64,000 nucleotides of DNA from Hyphomicrobiales bacterium (GTDB lineage Bacteria; Pseudomonadota; Alphaproteobacteria; Rhizobiales; Rhizobiaceae). Position 1 is the stretch's first letter. The number at the start of each line of letters is the position of its first letter. Below, piece by piece: positions 51,961-61,056 of this stretch. The notes under the pieces are model-generated. The model had not been told where the DNA came from, made no database searches, and saw only the letters and a list, made by a program, of their open reading frames with translations. The stretch spans positions 18,201-82,200 of the forward strand of contig UBMU01000026.1 of the NCBI GenBank assembly GCA_900466605.1. The letters are read 5' to 3'. The translations under genes and the position numbers were made by a program.

Positions 51961-51983
51961 CATCCCCCATCAGGAACAAGCCC

Positions 51984-53018
51984 ATGACCCTCAAGATCGG
52001 TGTTATCGGAACTGGCGCGATCGGCCAGGAGCACATCCAGCGCCTCCACAACAAGCTCGTCGGCTCGACGGTCGTCGCTGTCAACGACATCAACAAATCT
52101 CAGGCCGGGGAAGTCGCTCAACGTCTGACACCTGCGGCGAAGGTGTTCGAGAACGGCCACGATCTCGTCACCGACCCGAACGTGGACGCCATCGTTGTCA
52201 CCTCGTGGGGACCGAGCCATGAGGAGTTCGTTCTCTCGTCGATCGCCGCAGGTAAGCCCGTGTTCTGCGAGAAGCCGCTTGCGACTACCGCAGAGGCGTG
52301 CCTGAATATCGTCAATGCCGAAATCGCCAGCGGGCGCCAGCTCGTCCAGGTCGGTTTCATGCGCCGCTATGACAAGAGCTATCGGCTCCTCAAGGAGCAG
52401 ATCACCAATGGCAGTCTCGGCGCTCCGCTGATGGTTCACTGCGCTCACCGCAACCCGAGCGTTCCTGAGGTCTATGCGGGCGACATGGCCATCACGGATT
52501 CCTTCCCACACGAGATCGACGTGCTGCGCTGGCTGCTGGACGACGACTACATATCCGCCCAGGTCATCATGCCCCGCAAGACCAAGCACACGCGCAAAGA
52601 TCTCGATGACCCCCACATGATCTTGCTCGAGACGAAGAAGGGCGTCCGGATCGACGTCGAAGTCTTCGTCAACTGCCCCTATGGCTACGACATCCAGTGC
52701 CAGGTCGTCGGCGAGGATGGGATTGGCTATCTGCCGGAACCGATGAGCGTACTCCTTCGCAAGGACGCCAAGCTCAGCCACGAGATCCTGCAGGATTGGA
52801 AGCTTCGGTTCATCGACAGCTACGATGTCGAACTCCAGGAATGGATCGAGTCCGTCAAGGCTGGCGTCGTGCGCGGCCCGACGGCGTGGGACGGCTACTT
52901 TGCTTCCGTCACCGCAGACGCATGCGTCGAGGCGAAGCATTCCGGCAAGATCGTCCCAATCAAGATCGGGGAGCGGCCGTCGTTCTATGCGCCGACCGCG
53001 CTGAAGCCGGCCGCCTAA
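51984..53018 (+). CDS. Gfo/Idh/MocA dehydrogenase, inositol 2-dehydrogenase-like
   Basis: A 344-residue dehydrogenase. GVIGTGAIGQEHIQRLH gives the nucleotide site, VFCEKPLATTAEA the catalytic Lys, VGFMRRYDKSYRLL the substrate-side motif and DSFPHEIDVLRWLL the catalytic Asp-His-type region found in IolG proteins. The ribosome site is CAGGAA. It lies 23 bp after the TIM-barrel gene and 24 bp before iolH, so it probably oxidises the imported cyclitol to an inosose. The exact stereoisomer is unknown. Confidence 0.9.
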   Translation: MTLKIGVIGTGAIGQEHIQRLHNKLVGSTVVAVNDINKSQAGEVAQRLTPAAKVFENGHDLVTDPNVDAIVVTSWGPSHEEFVLSSIAAGKPVFCEKPLATTAEACLNIVNAEIASGRQLVQVGFMRRYDKSYRLLKEQITNGSLGAPLMVHCAHRNPSVPEVYAGDMAITDSFPHEIDVLRWLLDDDYISAQVIMPRKTKHTRKDLDDPHMILLETKKGVRIDVEVFVNCPYGYDIQCQVVGEDGIGYLPEPMSVLLRKDAKLSHEILQDWKLRFIDSYDVELQEWIESVKAGVVRGPTAWDGYFASVTADACVEAKHSGKIVPIKIGERPSFYAPTALKPAA

Positions 53019-53042
53019 CGGAAAATCTAGGAGGAGGAAGCC

Positions 53043-53954
53043 ATGAAAATCGCTCTCGACCCGCATATGCATCGGCACCTGCCGTTGAATGAACTGTGCC
53101 GCAAGGCGGCCGAACTCGGGTACGAATACATCGAGGTCTCGCCGCGCGACGACCTGCTTCCCTGGTGGGTTCGACCGCGCGCCCACAAGGAGCGCGTGGC
53201 GGAGTTCAAGAAGGCGCTGAAGGACCATGGCGTCCAGGTGGCGTCCCTACTACCAATGTATCGCTGGGCCAGCCCCCACGAAGACGAGCGTCAGGCTGCG
53301 GTCGGTTACTGGAAGGAAGCGATACAGCTCGCCGTTGATCTCGGCGTCGACACGATGAATTCCGAGTTCGGACGGGGCCCGTCGCCGGACCGTGGCCATC
53401 GCTCCAATTGCTGCGGTGGCCATTTCACCCACGAGCACAGCGAAGCTGCGTGGTGGCGCTCGATCGAGGAACTGGTTCCCGTATTCGAGAAAGAGGGCGT
53501 CACGCTCAACATGGAGCCGCATCCGGAGGACTGGTGCGAGACGCTTCATCCGGCGATCGACATGCTGAAGACCATCGGCTCGAAGAACGTCAAGTTCCTC
53601 TACTGCGCGCCACACACCTTCTACTTCGGCGACGACATGTCGAGGATGATTCGGGACGCGGGACCGCTGATCAATCACGTCCACGTTGCCGATACCTATA
53701 ACCACCGGGCATCGTCTGGCCTGCGCTACATCATCAACCCGCCGGGCGCCAAGGTCACCATCCATCAGCACATGGACATGGGGCAGGGCGAGATCAACTG
53801 GGATGTCTTCTTCTCCTCGCTCGCCGAGGTTGGCTTCGACGGGATCGTGACGGCGTGCGTCTTCGGCTGGGAAGACCGAGCGGATGCATCTGGAAAGTTC
53901 ATGCGATCGGAGATCCAGAAATACGTCGACAAGTATTTCTCTCCGAGAGGGTAG
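53043..53954 (+). CDS. iolH: IolH-like TIM-barrel protein
   Basis: A 303-residue protein that matches the remembered Bacillus IolH pattern: LGYEYIEVSPRDDLLPWW, MYRWASPHEDERQAAVGYWK, DTMNSEFG, RSIEELVPVFEKEGVTLNME, FLYCAPHTFYFGDD, HVHVADTYNH and INPPGAKVTIHQHMDMGQGE. A notable Cys/His-rich insert NCCGGHFTHEH sits near 121-131. The ribosome site AGGAGGAGG is strong. IolH has no firmly defined reaction; it belongs to inositol operons and the same fold family as inosose isomerases. A perfect terminator hairpin follows. Confidence 0.85.
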   Translation: MKIALDPHMHRHLPLNELCRKAAELGYEYIEVSPRDDLLPWWVRPRAHKERVAEFKKALKDHGVQVASLLPMYRWASPHEDERQAAVGYWKEAIQLAVDLGVDTMNSEFGRGPSPDRGHRSNCCGGHFTHEHSEAAWWRSIEELVPVFEKEGVTLNMEPHPEDWCETLHPAIDMLKTIGSKNVKFLYCAPHTFYFGDDMSRMIRDAGPLINHVHVADTYNHRASSGLRYIINPPGAKVTIHQHMDMGQGEINWDVFFSSLAEVGFDGIVTACVFGWEDRADASGKFMRSEIQKYVDKYFSPRG

Positions 53955-54022
53955 CGATCCTTCTGAGAAAGCCTGCAAGTTGCCTGTCTCCAGGCAAACG
54001 CGCGGTGCCGGATAGAACGTAG

Positions 54023-54054
54023 GATCGGCTTCGATTTCGAAGCCGATCTTCTTT
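54023..54054 (+). terminator. Terminator after iolH-like gene
   Basis: Perfect 12-bp arms GATCGGCTTCGA (54023-54034) and TCGAAGCCGATC (54037-54048) are followed by TTCTTT. It lies about 70 bp after the stop and likely ends, or attenuates, the transporter transcript before the lactonase gene. Confidence 0.8.
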
Positions 54055-54097
54055 GGGAAGCCGCAAACAATATGCGGACAAATCAGCCGAGAATAAA

Positions 54098-55228
54098 ATG
54101 CGCACCAGATTTCCAATCCTTATAGGAACTCTTAATCGAAAGCTTCCGCTGTTCGCTGAGGCTTCGTGTGCGGGTCCAGGTTTGGCGTCCGGATGGTTCG
54201 ACACCGAGAACCTGTCGCTTGAGATTGCCGATGAGGAAAATCATATCGACAACCCGGCCTTCTTGCGCGCTCACCCGACACTTCCGTTCGTCTTTGCAAC
54301 AAGCGAAGTGCACGACTGGCACGAAGGCGTGATTTCCAGCATTCAAGTCGATCCACGGGATCTGAAACTCACTTACCGGAACAAGCAAGCCGCCCTTGGC
54401 AGTTGTACCGCGCACTGCAGCGTCGACGGGAGCGGACGATACCTCCTCGTCACCAACTTTATGATCGGAAATCGGCCAGTACAGCCGGGCATGGGAGTCG
54501 TCAGCTTTGCGATCAGGGAGGACGGGTCATTGGGTGCGCCCGTCTCAGCACTCAAATTCTCGGGGAGTGGCCCGGTCGAAGGGCGTCAGGATCGCAGTCA
54601 TCCACACTGCATTTTTACGACTCCGGACAACAGGCATGTGATCGTCGCCGATCTTGGGACCGACAGCATGCTGACAATTCCCTTTGACGCGACGACGGGG
54701 TTGCTTGACGAGACTTCGATCAGACGATGCGCCGTGCCTGCGGGTTCCGGGCCACGGCACTTCATCCGTCATCCACGTGGCCCGCACATCTATCTGATCA
54801 ACGAGGTTTCCGGGACCATCGACTGGTTCGATGTCAAGCCTGATGGAGAGCTCTCGCTTCGTGGCACGCTCAGTGCCCGTGCCGATGGAGCAAAGGGACG
54901 AAACGACAGCTCCGATCTCCAGATTACGTCGGATGGCCGCCATCTTTACGCAGCCAACCGCGGCGACGACACGATCGCGCAGTTCGGCATTGGGTCGAAT
55001 GGGGAGCCCGTACTTTCAGGGCATATGCACGCGCATGGCCGCTGCCCGCGCAACCTCGCGATAACGCCGGACGATCGGCTGCTGCTCGTCTCCAATCAAT
55101 ATAGCGACAACATCGCAGTATTCACCATCGAACCTGAGAGCGGTGTTCTGGTGCACAGGAAGAATATCGAGCTCGGCTCGCCGATGTCGGTCGTTTTTCC
55201 AACTTGGGCGGGATTGAACCCAGCCTGA
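54098..55228 (+). CDS. Beta-propeller lactonase (6-phosphogluconolactonase/YbhE family)
   Basis: A 376-residue protein of the seven-bladed propeller lactonase family. Repeating blade strands can be read: HPTLPFVFATSEVHD, SVDGSGRYLLVTNFM, DRSHPHCIFTTPDNRHVIVA, GPRHFIRHPRGPHIYLINE, LQITSDGRHLYAANRGDDTI and LAITPDDRLLLVSNQYSDNI. There is no signal peptide. The ATG at 54098 is used; the frame is open upstream to a TTG at 54053. It could hydrolyse a sugar lactone formed by a neighbouring dehydrogenase. It might also supply the 6-phosphogluconolactonase missing beside zwf, although linkage favours the local pathway. Confidence 0.87.
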   Translation: MRTRFPILIGTLNRKLPLFAEASCAGPGLASGWFDTENLSLEIADEENHIDNPAFLRAHPTLPFVFATSEVHDWHEGVISSIQVDPRDLKLTYRNKQAALGSCTAHCSVDGSGRYLLVTNFMIGNRPVQPGMGVVSFAIREDGSLGAPVSALKFSGSGPVEGRQDRSHPHCIFTTPDNRHVIVADLGTDSMLTIPFDATTGLLDETSIRRCAVPAGSGPRHFIRHPRGPHIYLINEVSGTIDWFDVKPDGELSLRGTLSARADGAKGRNDSSDLQITSDGRHLYAANRGDDTIAQFGIGSNGEPVLSGHMHAHGRCPRNLAITPDDRLLLVSNQYSDNIAVFTIEPESGVLVHRKNIELGSPMSVVFPTWAGLNPA

Positions 55229-55308
55229 AATCGTCAGGTGAGACGAGCAAAATGGGCGGCGTGCGCACCAGCAACAAGGCGGGGCGCGAGACCTTTGAGG
55301 AGGGCAAT

Positions 55309-56331
55309 ATGCGTATAGGGCTTGTGGGATATGGAACGGGCGGTCGGCATTTCCATGCGCCGTTTATCGCAGCGGCGCGAGGCGTAGATTTGGCCGGAGT
55401 CGTTGCGAGAGCCCCGGAGACTGTCGCGCGAGTGCAGGCCGACCTTCCTGGGGTTGCCATTTATCCAAGCCTCGCGGCGATGATTTCTGCGGGAGGGATC
55501 GATGCGGTGACGATCACGACGCCGCCGCAGACCCGGCGTGAACTCGTGCTCGAGGCGGTGGCGGCTGGCTTGCATGTGGTTGCTGACAAGCCGTTCGCTC
55601 CGAGCGCGGATGCGGGCCGAGAACTGGACGAGGCAGCTAAGAAAAAGGGCGTGGTGCTAGGCGTGTTTCATAACCGCCGGTTCGACGCGGATGTCCTCAC
55701 GCTGAAAGGGGTTCTCCAATCGGGGAAACTCGGAGAGCTATGGCGTCTCCATTCGCGCATGGACCTCGATGACCCGGCGACCCTCGACGCGGGGCCGACC
55801 GGAGGACTTCTTCGAGACCTCGGCAGTCACCTCGTTGACCAGATGATTTGGCTGCTCGGTCCGGTGCGTTCTGTCACGGCTAACTGGGACCTAGTTGAAC
55901 GGCCCGAAGGTACGACTGACGCGGGCTTTGTGATTTCTCTCAATCACAAATCGGGCGTATCCGCCCACATATCCGCAAGCAAGCTCAATCGACTGGCGGT
56001 GAAGGAATTCCTCGCCTATGGCGCTGCCGGCAGCTTCGTTTCATCGGGCACGGACGTTCAGGCTCAGGCGATATTTGCCGGGAAGCGTCCAGTCGACGAC
56101 CTCACGGCTTGGGGATACGAGCGGCCCGAACTTTGGGGCGTCCTGCGAACCAGCGATGGCGAAGAGCGCGTTCCGTCGGCGCAGGGGCGCTATCACGCCT
56201 ACTATGAGCAATTTGCTGAGGCCGTTGCAACCCGAGGGCAGCCCCCTGTCACGGCAGAGGAAGCGATTTCCGTTCTTGCTGTTCTCGACGCCGCGCGCGC
56301 GAGCGCAATAGAAGGCCGCGATGTCGGATAG
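55309..56331 (+). CDS. Gfo/Idh/MocA-family oxidoreductase
   Basis: A 340-residue dehydrogenase. GLVGYGTGGRHFHAPF is the nucleotide site, HVVADKPFAPSADAG carries the catalytic Lys and GGLLRDLGSHLVDQMIWLLG the second conserved motif. The ATG at 55309 follows GAGGAGGG; the frame is open upstream into the lactonase gene but without support. Sequence features differ from the IolG-like gene at 51984 (shorter substrate loop and a DKP instead of EKP), so it probably oxidises a different sugar or cyclitol. A dehydrogenase-lactonase pair would fit sugar oxidation to an acid. Confidence 0.9.
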   Translation: MRIGLVGYGTGGRHFHAPFIAAARGVDLAGVVARAPETVARVQADLPGVAIYPSLAAMISAGGIDAVTITTPPQTRRELVLEAVAAGLHVVADKPFAPSADAGRELDEAAKKKGVVLGVFHNRRFDADVLTLKGVLQSGKLGELWRLHSRMDLDDPATLDAGPTGGLLRDLGSHLVDQMIWLLGPVRSVTANWDLVERPEGTTDAGFVISLNHKSGVSAHISASKLNRLAVKEFLAYGAAGSFVSSGTDVQAQAIFAGKRPVDDLTAWGYERPELWGVLRTSDGEERVPSAQGRYHAYYEQFAEAVATRGQPPVTAEEAISVLAVLDAARASAIEGRDVG

Positions 56332-57292
56332 AGTTCGCTTGTCGGGTGAAGGCGGGGTTGAGTCAGTCCTCCAGTGGCGTCCGGGCTTGGCCGATCTGCA
56401 AGTCATCGCTGCCGCGCTTCTTGCCGGAAGCGGCTGGATCTTCTCAACGAACGCCCTGAAAGAACTGCCACCCCTGTTCTTCATCGGTAGTCGGTTTTTC
56501 CTCGCCGGCGTCCTGATCGGCGTCTTCGCGCGGATGCCAAGCGCAGGATGGAAACTCCGGGAACTGGGCTATCTCGCGCTCGCGGCAGTAGCGTTGGCGC
56601 TTTCGATGATTGGCTGGATCGTCGCACTTGCCCATACCGCGCACATCGGCGTTGCGGCATTTATCACGGCAACCGGCAACCTGATTGTCCCTCTCGTCGG
56701 CGCCGTGATGTTCAGATGGCGATTGCCACCGGGCTTTCTGGCATCGGCGGCACTTGCCTTGGTGGGGCTGTCCTTCCTCTTCCTCGATCGTTCATCTGCT
56801 TTCGACGCAAGCCACTTCATTTTCCTCGGGTCCGCCCTGCTGTGGGCGTTGAACATCGCTCTCGTGAAGAACACCAAGGCACAGATGGGTATCGCCGCTC
56901 TGACCGCGATGCAGCTCATCGTCTCCGGCGCCATCATTCTCGGGACATCCTGGCTTGTCGAGACGCCACCATCCATGCCGCCATCCCTTGCTGCTTCGGG
57001 GTGGTTCCTGGCAAGCGTGGTACTCTCGACCTGCGCACGTTTCGTGCTGCAATTCCGCGGTCAGCAATCCCTTCCTCCGGGCCGGGCAGCAACGCTGATG
57101 GCCTTCGAGCCGATCTGGGCGATGACCCTGACTGTTGCCTTGTTCGGATCATCGATCTCGATTGCTCAGGCAGTCGGATGCGCGGTCATCTTCTTCGCGA
57201 TTGCACGAGAAGTCTCAAGATCTTCAGAGGTCGCCGGGGCGACCTCTGCCACGTCGAAAATGCATCCCAAGCACATTAATACGAAGGACTGA
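56321..57292 (+). CDS. EamA/DMT-superfamily transporter
   Basis: A 323-residue membrane protein with about ten hydrophobic helices in two EamA repeats (about 25-160 and 170-300). Typical segments are FFIGSRFFLAGVLIGVFARM, FITATGNLIVPLVGAVMFRW and TLMAFEPIWAMTLTVALFGS. It overlaps the preceding dehydrogenase by 11 bp and ends 4 bp before iolC, so it is part of the operon. DMT proteins mostly export metabolites or amino acids; it may remove an inhibitory pathway intermediate or take part in substrate exchange. Confidence 0.9.
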   Translation: MSDRVRLSGEGGVESVLQWRPGLADLQVIAAALLAGSGWIFSTNALKELPPLFFIGSRFFLAGVLIGVFARMPSAGWKLRELGYLALAAVALALSMIGWIVALAHTAHIGVAAFITATGNLIVPLVGAVMFRWRLPPGFLASAALALVGLSFLFLDRSSAFDASHFIFLGSALLWALNIALVKNTKAQMGIAALTAMQLIVSGAIILGTSWLVETPPSMPPSLAASGWFLASVVLSTCARFVLQFRGQQSLPPGRAATLMAFEPIWAMTLTVALFGSSISIAQAVGCAVIFFAIAREVSRSSEVAGATSATSKMHPKHINTKD

Positions 57293-57296
57293 ACGG

Positions 57297-59204
57297 ATGA
57301 AAAAGTCGCTGGACGTGATCACAATCGGGCGCTCGAGCGTCGACCTCTATGGCGCACAAATCGGAGGGCGACTCGAGGACATGGGGTCGTTCAACAAATA
57401 CATCGGCGGAAGCCCGACGAACATAGCATGCGGTGCCGCGCGCCTTGGGCTCAAGAGCGCGGTCATCACCCGCGTCGGAGACGAACACATGGGGCGGTTC
57501 ATTCGCGAGCAGCTCGCACGCGAGGGCGTTGCGACCGATGGCGTGGCGACTGATCCTGACCGCCTGACCGCATTGGTCATTCTCGGGATTCGCGACGAGG
57601 ACCATTTCCCGCTGATTTTCTACCGTGAGAACTGCGCTGACATGGCGCTGTCGGAAGCCGATATCGATGAGGACTTTATCGGCAAGGCACGAGCCCTTGT
57701 CGTAACCGGAACGCACCTATCGAATCCTCGCACCGAGGCCGCGGTGATGAAGGCCATCAATCTTGCGCGGAAGCATGGCGCCAAGACCGCGCTCGACATC
57801 GACTATCGTCCCAATCTCTGGGGCGTTGCCGGGCACGGCGATGGCGAAAGCCGATTTGTCGAGAGCGCTGCTGTCACGGCGAAACTGCAGTCGACCCTCC
57901 ATCTCTTCGACCTGATCGTCGGCACCGAGGAAGAGTTCCACATTGCTGGCGGATCGACAAATACCATCGAGGCGATGAGAGCCGTGCGGAATTCTTCTGA
58001 CGGGGTATTGGTATGCAAGCGCGGCGCCAAGGGTGCGGTAGCGATCGAAGACTGGGTCCCGAACAATCTTGACGACGCACAGAAGGGGCCGGGATTCCCG
58101 ATCGAAGTGTTCAATGTCCTCGGCGCCGGAGACGGCTTCTTTTCCGGTCTCCTCAAGGGATGGCTCGACAGCGAGTCATGGCCCAAGGCTCTCGAATATG
58201 CAAACGCATGCGGTGCCTTCGCAGTGAGCCGCCACGGATGCACGCCTGCCTATCCAAGCCTCGATGAGTTGCAGTTCTTCCTGAAGCGGGGCATCAAGCG
58301 ACCGGACCTCCGAAACGATCAGGAACTGGAGCAGATCCACTGGGCGACGAACCGTAGCATGGACTGGTCGACCATGCGGGTATTCGCGTTCGATCATCGC
58401 GTGCAACTAGAGCAGATGGATGGATTCACGCTCGCGAAGGGCGGCGCTTTCAAAGAGCTTTGCCTGCAAGCCGCTCTCCAGGTCCAAGGTGGTCGGCCGG
58501 GATACGGAATCCTTTGTGACAACCGCATAGGGCGCGACGCCTTGCATGCAGCATCAGGTTCAGGCCTCTGGATCGGGCGGCCGTGTGAATGGCCGGCTTC
58601 GCGTCCGCTGACACTGGAACCGGAACTCGGACTGGACTGTGGCGGACTGGAAGAATGGGCTCGCGAGAACGTAGTCAAGGTTCTCTGCTTCTGCCATCCC
58701 TCCGACAGCCAGGAAGTCCGTGCCAAGCAGGAGGAGACGGTGAATCGGCTCTTCCAGGCCTCGCGCCGGAATGGACTTGAGTTCCTGCTCGAGGTCATCC
58801 CTTCGAAGGTTGGCGCCGTCGACGACGATACGAACGCCACCCTTATCAGGCAGTTCTACGATATCGGCGTCTATCCGGACTGGTGGAAGCTTGAGCCGAT
58901 GACGAACGCTTCGGCATGGCGGAAGGCCATCGCCGCAATCGAGGAAAACGACCCGAATACGAGAGGCATCGTAGTGCTCGGCCTCGACGCTCCGGAAGCC
59001 GAGCTCGCAGCATCATTCAGGGTCGCCGCAGCCTTTGATCTCGTGAAAGGCTTCGCAGTAGGACGGACAATTTTCGGCGATGTCGCACGCAGATGGATGA
59101 AGGGAGAACTCGACGACAGTCGCGCAATCTCCGAAATGGCTGGCCGCTTCGAGAGCCTCTGCCGCATCTGGGACGAAACACGCTGGACCGCAAAGGAGAA
59201 GTGA
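57297..59204 (+). CDS. iolC: 5-dehydro-2-deoxygluconokinase fused to DUF2090 aldolase-like domain
   Basis: A 635-residue fusion. The PfkB kinase domain (about 1-335) has GSFNKYIGGSPTNIACGAAR and the catalytic NVLGAGDGFFSGLLKG. The C-terminal DUF2090 domain (about 350-630) begins MRVFAFDHRVQLEQM and ends with VKGFAVGRTIFGDVARRWM, an aldolase-like barrel related to IolJ. This fused form is usual in rhizobia. It phosphorylates 5-dehydro-2-deoxygluconate, and the second domain may cleave the product to DHAP and malonate semialdehyde. It is followed one base later by iolD. Confidence 0.94.
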   Translation: MKKSLDVITIGRSSVDLYGAQIGGRLEDMGSFNKYIGGSPTNIACGAARLGLKSAVITRVGDEHMGRFIREQLAREGVATDGVATDPDRLTALVILGIRDEDHFPLIFYRENCADMALSEADIDEDFIGKARALVVTGTHLSNPRTEAAVMKAINLARKHGAKTALDIDYRPNLWGVAGHGDGESRFVESAAVTAKLQSTLHLFDLIVGTEEEFHIAGGSTNTIEAMRAVRNSSDGVLVCKRGAKGAVAIEDWVPNNLDDAQKGPGFPIEVFNVLGAGDGFFSGLLKGWLDSESWPKALEYANACGAFAVSRHGCTPAYPSLDELQFFLKRGIKRPDLRNDQELEQIHWATNRSMDWSTMRVFAFDHRVQLEQMDGFTLAKGGAFKELCLQAALQVQGGRPGYGILCDNRIGRDALHAASGSGLWIGRPCEWPASRPLTLEPELGLDCGGLEEWARENVVKVLCFCHPSDSQEVRAKQEETVNRLFQASRRNGLEFLLEVIPSKVGAVDDDTNATLIRQFYDIGVYPDWWKLEPMTNASAWRKAIAAIEENDPNTRGIVVLGLDAPEAELAASFRVAAAFDLVKGFAVGRTIFGDVARRWMKGELDDSRAISEMAGRFESLCRIWDETRWTAKEK

Positions 59205-59205
59205 G

Positions 59206-61047
59206 ATGTCGACAATTCGTTTGACCGCCGCTCAGGCAATGGTGCGCTGGCTCTCCGTTCAGATGACGGAAGACGGAGAGAGATTCATCGAGGGGGTCTG
59301 GGCTATCTTCGGGCACGGCAATGTCGCTGGTCTCGGCGAAGCGCTCCACGGCATCGGTGACGCGCTTCCGACATGGCGCGGCCAGAATGAACAGGGGATG
59401 GCCCACACCGCGATCGCCTACGCCAAGGCAAAGAAGAGACGACGTGCGCATGCGATCACCTCGTCGATCGGTCCCGGCGCCACGAACATGGTGACGGCCG
59501 CTGCGCTCGCGCATGTGAACCGCCTTCCAGTCCTTCTCATTCCTGGTGACGTGTTCGCGAACCGCCGGCCGGATCCGGTTCTGCAGCAGATAGAGGACTT
59601 CGAGGACGGAAGCATGTCCGTAAACGACTGCTTCCGTCCAGTCAGCAAGTATTTCGACAGGATCGTGCGTCCCGAACAACTTCTCACCGCGCTGCCACGC
59701 GCCATGAGAACCCTGACCGACGCGGCATCCTGCGGACCTGTGACACTTGCGTTCTGCCAGGACGTTCAAGCGGAGGCATACGACTATCCGGATTCGTTCT
59801 TCGAGCCGACGACGTGGTACATCCGGCGTCCCGAGCCGGACCAGCGAGAAGTCGCCCACGTCGTCGCGATGATCAGAATGGCGCAGAAGCCTGTGCTGAT
59901 CTGCGGCGGTGGCGTGATCTATTCGGAGGCCGAGGAAGCACTCGCCCAGTTTGCCACCAAGCACGGAATTCCGGTCGTGGAGACACAGGCTGGAAAGTCG
60001 GCTTTGCCTCAGGCGCACCCAATGAACTTTGGGGCGGCGGGCGTGGACGGATCCGCTGCAGCCAACCAGGTCTGTGACGCCGCCGATCTGGTGCTGGGTG
60101 TCGGTACGAGATTTCAGGATTTCACGACGGGTTCGTGGGCTCTCTTCCGCAATCCGTCGAGATCGCTCGTATCCATCAACATCCAACCCTACGACGCCCA
60201 CAAGCATGGCGCGGCCAGCCTCGTCGGCGATGCCAAATCGTCTCTGGAGCGGATTTCCGAGGCGTTGGGCGAGTATCGGTCGGTATCATTCGATCCTAAG
60301 TCCCGCACCGACTGGCTGGCGCGCGTGGACGCCCATTGTGCCGCTCCGGAAGTGGATGGCGGAAACGTGCTACCAACCGACGCCCAGGTGATCGGCGCCG
60401 TACAGCGCGTCTCGACTGAGCGCACGATCGCGATGTGTGCGGCCGGAACGATGCCGGGCGCGTTGAAGCTACTCTGGCAGCCAGCGCAGGGCGGATACCA
60501 CATGGAATACGGATATTCCTGCATGGGTTACGAGCTGGCTGGCGCAATGGGGATCAAGCTCGCACTGCCGGATCGCGAGGTCGTGTGCTTTGTCGGCGAC
60601 GGCAGCTACATGATGATGAATTCGGAGCTAGCGACGGCGGCCATGCGGCGGATCCCATTTACCGTCGTGCTGACCGACAACCGCGGCTACGGCTGCATCA
60701 ACCGTCTGCAGATCGCGTGCGGGGGCGAAGAGTTCAACAACATGTACAAGGACTGCAACATCGAGGAGCAGCCCGAGATCGACTTCGTCGCTCATGCGTC
60801 TGCGATGGGCGTCCATGCGGTGAAGGCGAAGGGCATATCGGATCTCCAAGCGCAGATCATCGCCGCCAGGGGCCGCGAGCGACCATCGGTCATCGTCATT
60901 GACACGGACGCCGTACCAGGCCCTGGCGAGGGAGGTGGTGGCTTCTGGTGGGACGTTGCCGTTCCGGAGGTTGGGAGCTCCGAGAAGCTCAATGCCGCGA
61001 GGACGGAGTATGTCCGAAATCGCGATTTCCAGAAACTGGTGAACTGA
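59206..61047 (+). CDS. iolD: 3D-(3,5/4)-trihydroxycyclohexane-1,2-dione acylhydrolase
   Basis: A 613-residue thiamine-diphosphate enzyme. The N-terminal PYR domain has GHGNVAGLGEAL and RGQNEQGMAHTAIAYAKAK with the ThDP-activating Glu; SIGPGATNM follows. The C-terminal PP domain contains FVGDGSYMMMNSELATA and VLTDNRGYGCINRLQ, the Mg-ThDP motif. IolD opens the cyclitol ring to 5-deoxy-glucuronate. The ribosome site is AAGGAGAAG. All active-site motifs look intact. Confidence 0.95.
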   Translation: MSTIRLTAAQAMVRWLSVQMTEDGERFIEGVWAIFGHGNVAGLGEALHGIGDALPTWRGQNEQGMAHTAIAYAKAKKRRRAHAITSSIGPGATNMVTAAALAHVNRLPVLLIPGDVFANRRPDPVLQQIEDFEDGSMSVNDCFRPVSKYFDRIVRPEQLLTALPRAMRTLTDAASCGPVTLAFCQDVQAEAYDYPDSFFEPTTWYIRRPEPDQREVAHVVAMIRMAQKPVLICGGGVIYSEAEEALAQFATKHGIPVVETQAGKSALPQAHPMNFGAAGVDGSAAANQVCDAADLVLGVGTRFQDFTTGSWALFRNPSRSLVSINIQPYDAHKHGAASLVGDAKSSLERISEALGEYRSVSFDPKSRTDWLARVDAHCAAPEVDGGNVLPTDAQVIGAVQRVSTERTIAMCAAGTMPGALKLLWQPAQGGYHMEYGYSCMGYELAGAMGIKLALPDREVVCFVGDGSYMMMNSELATAAMRRIPFTVVLTDNRGYGCINRLQIACGGEEFNNMYKDCNIEEQPEIDFVAHASAMGVHAVKAKGISDLQAQIIAARGRERPSVIVIDTDAVPGPGEGGGGFWWDVAVPEVGSSEKLNAARTEYVRNRDFQKLVN

Positions 61048-61056
61048 GGATCTGAG

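Noticed and set aside
51849..53228. A 459-codon minus-strand open frame opposite the IolG-like and IolH-like genes
   Set aside because: It spans the boundary of two intact plus-strand genes and has no family signature.
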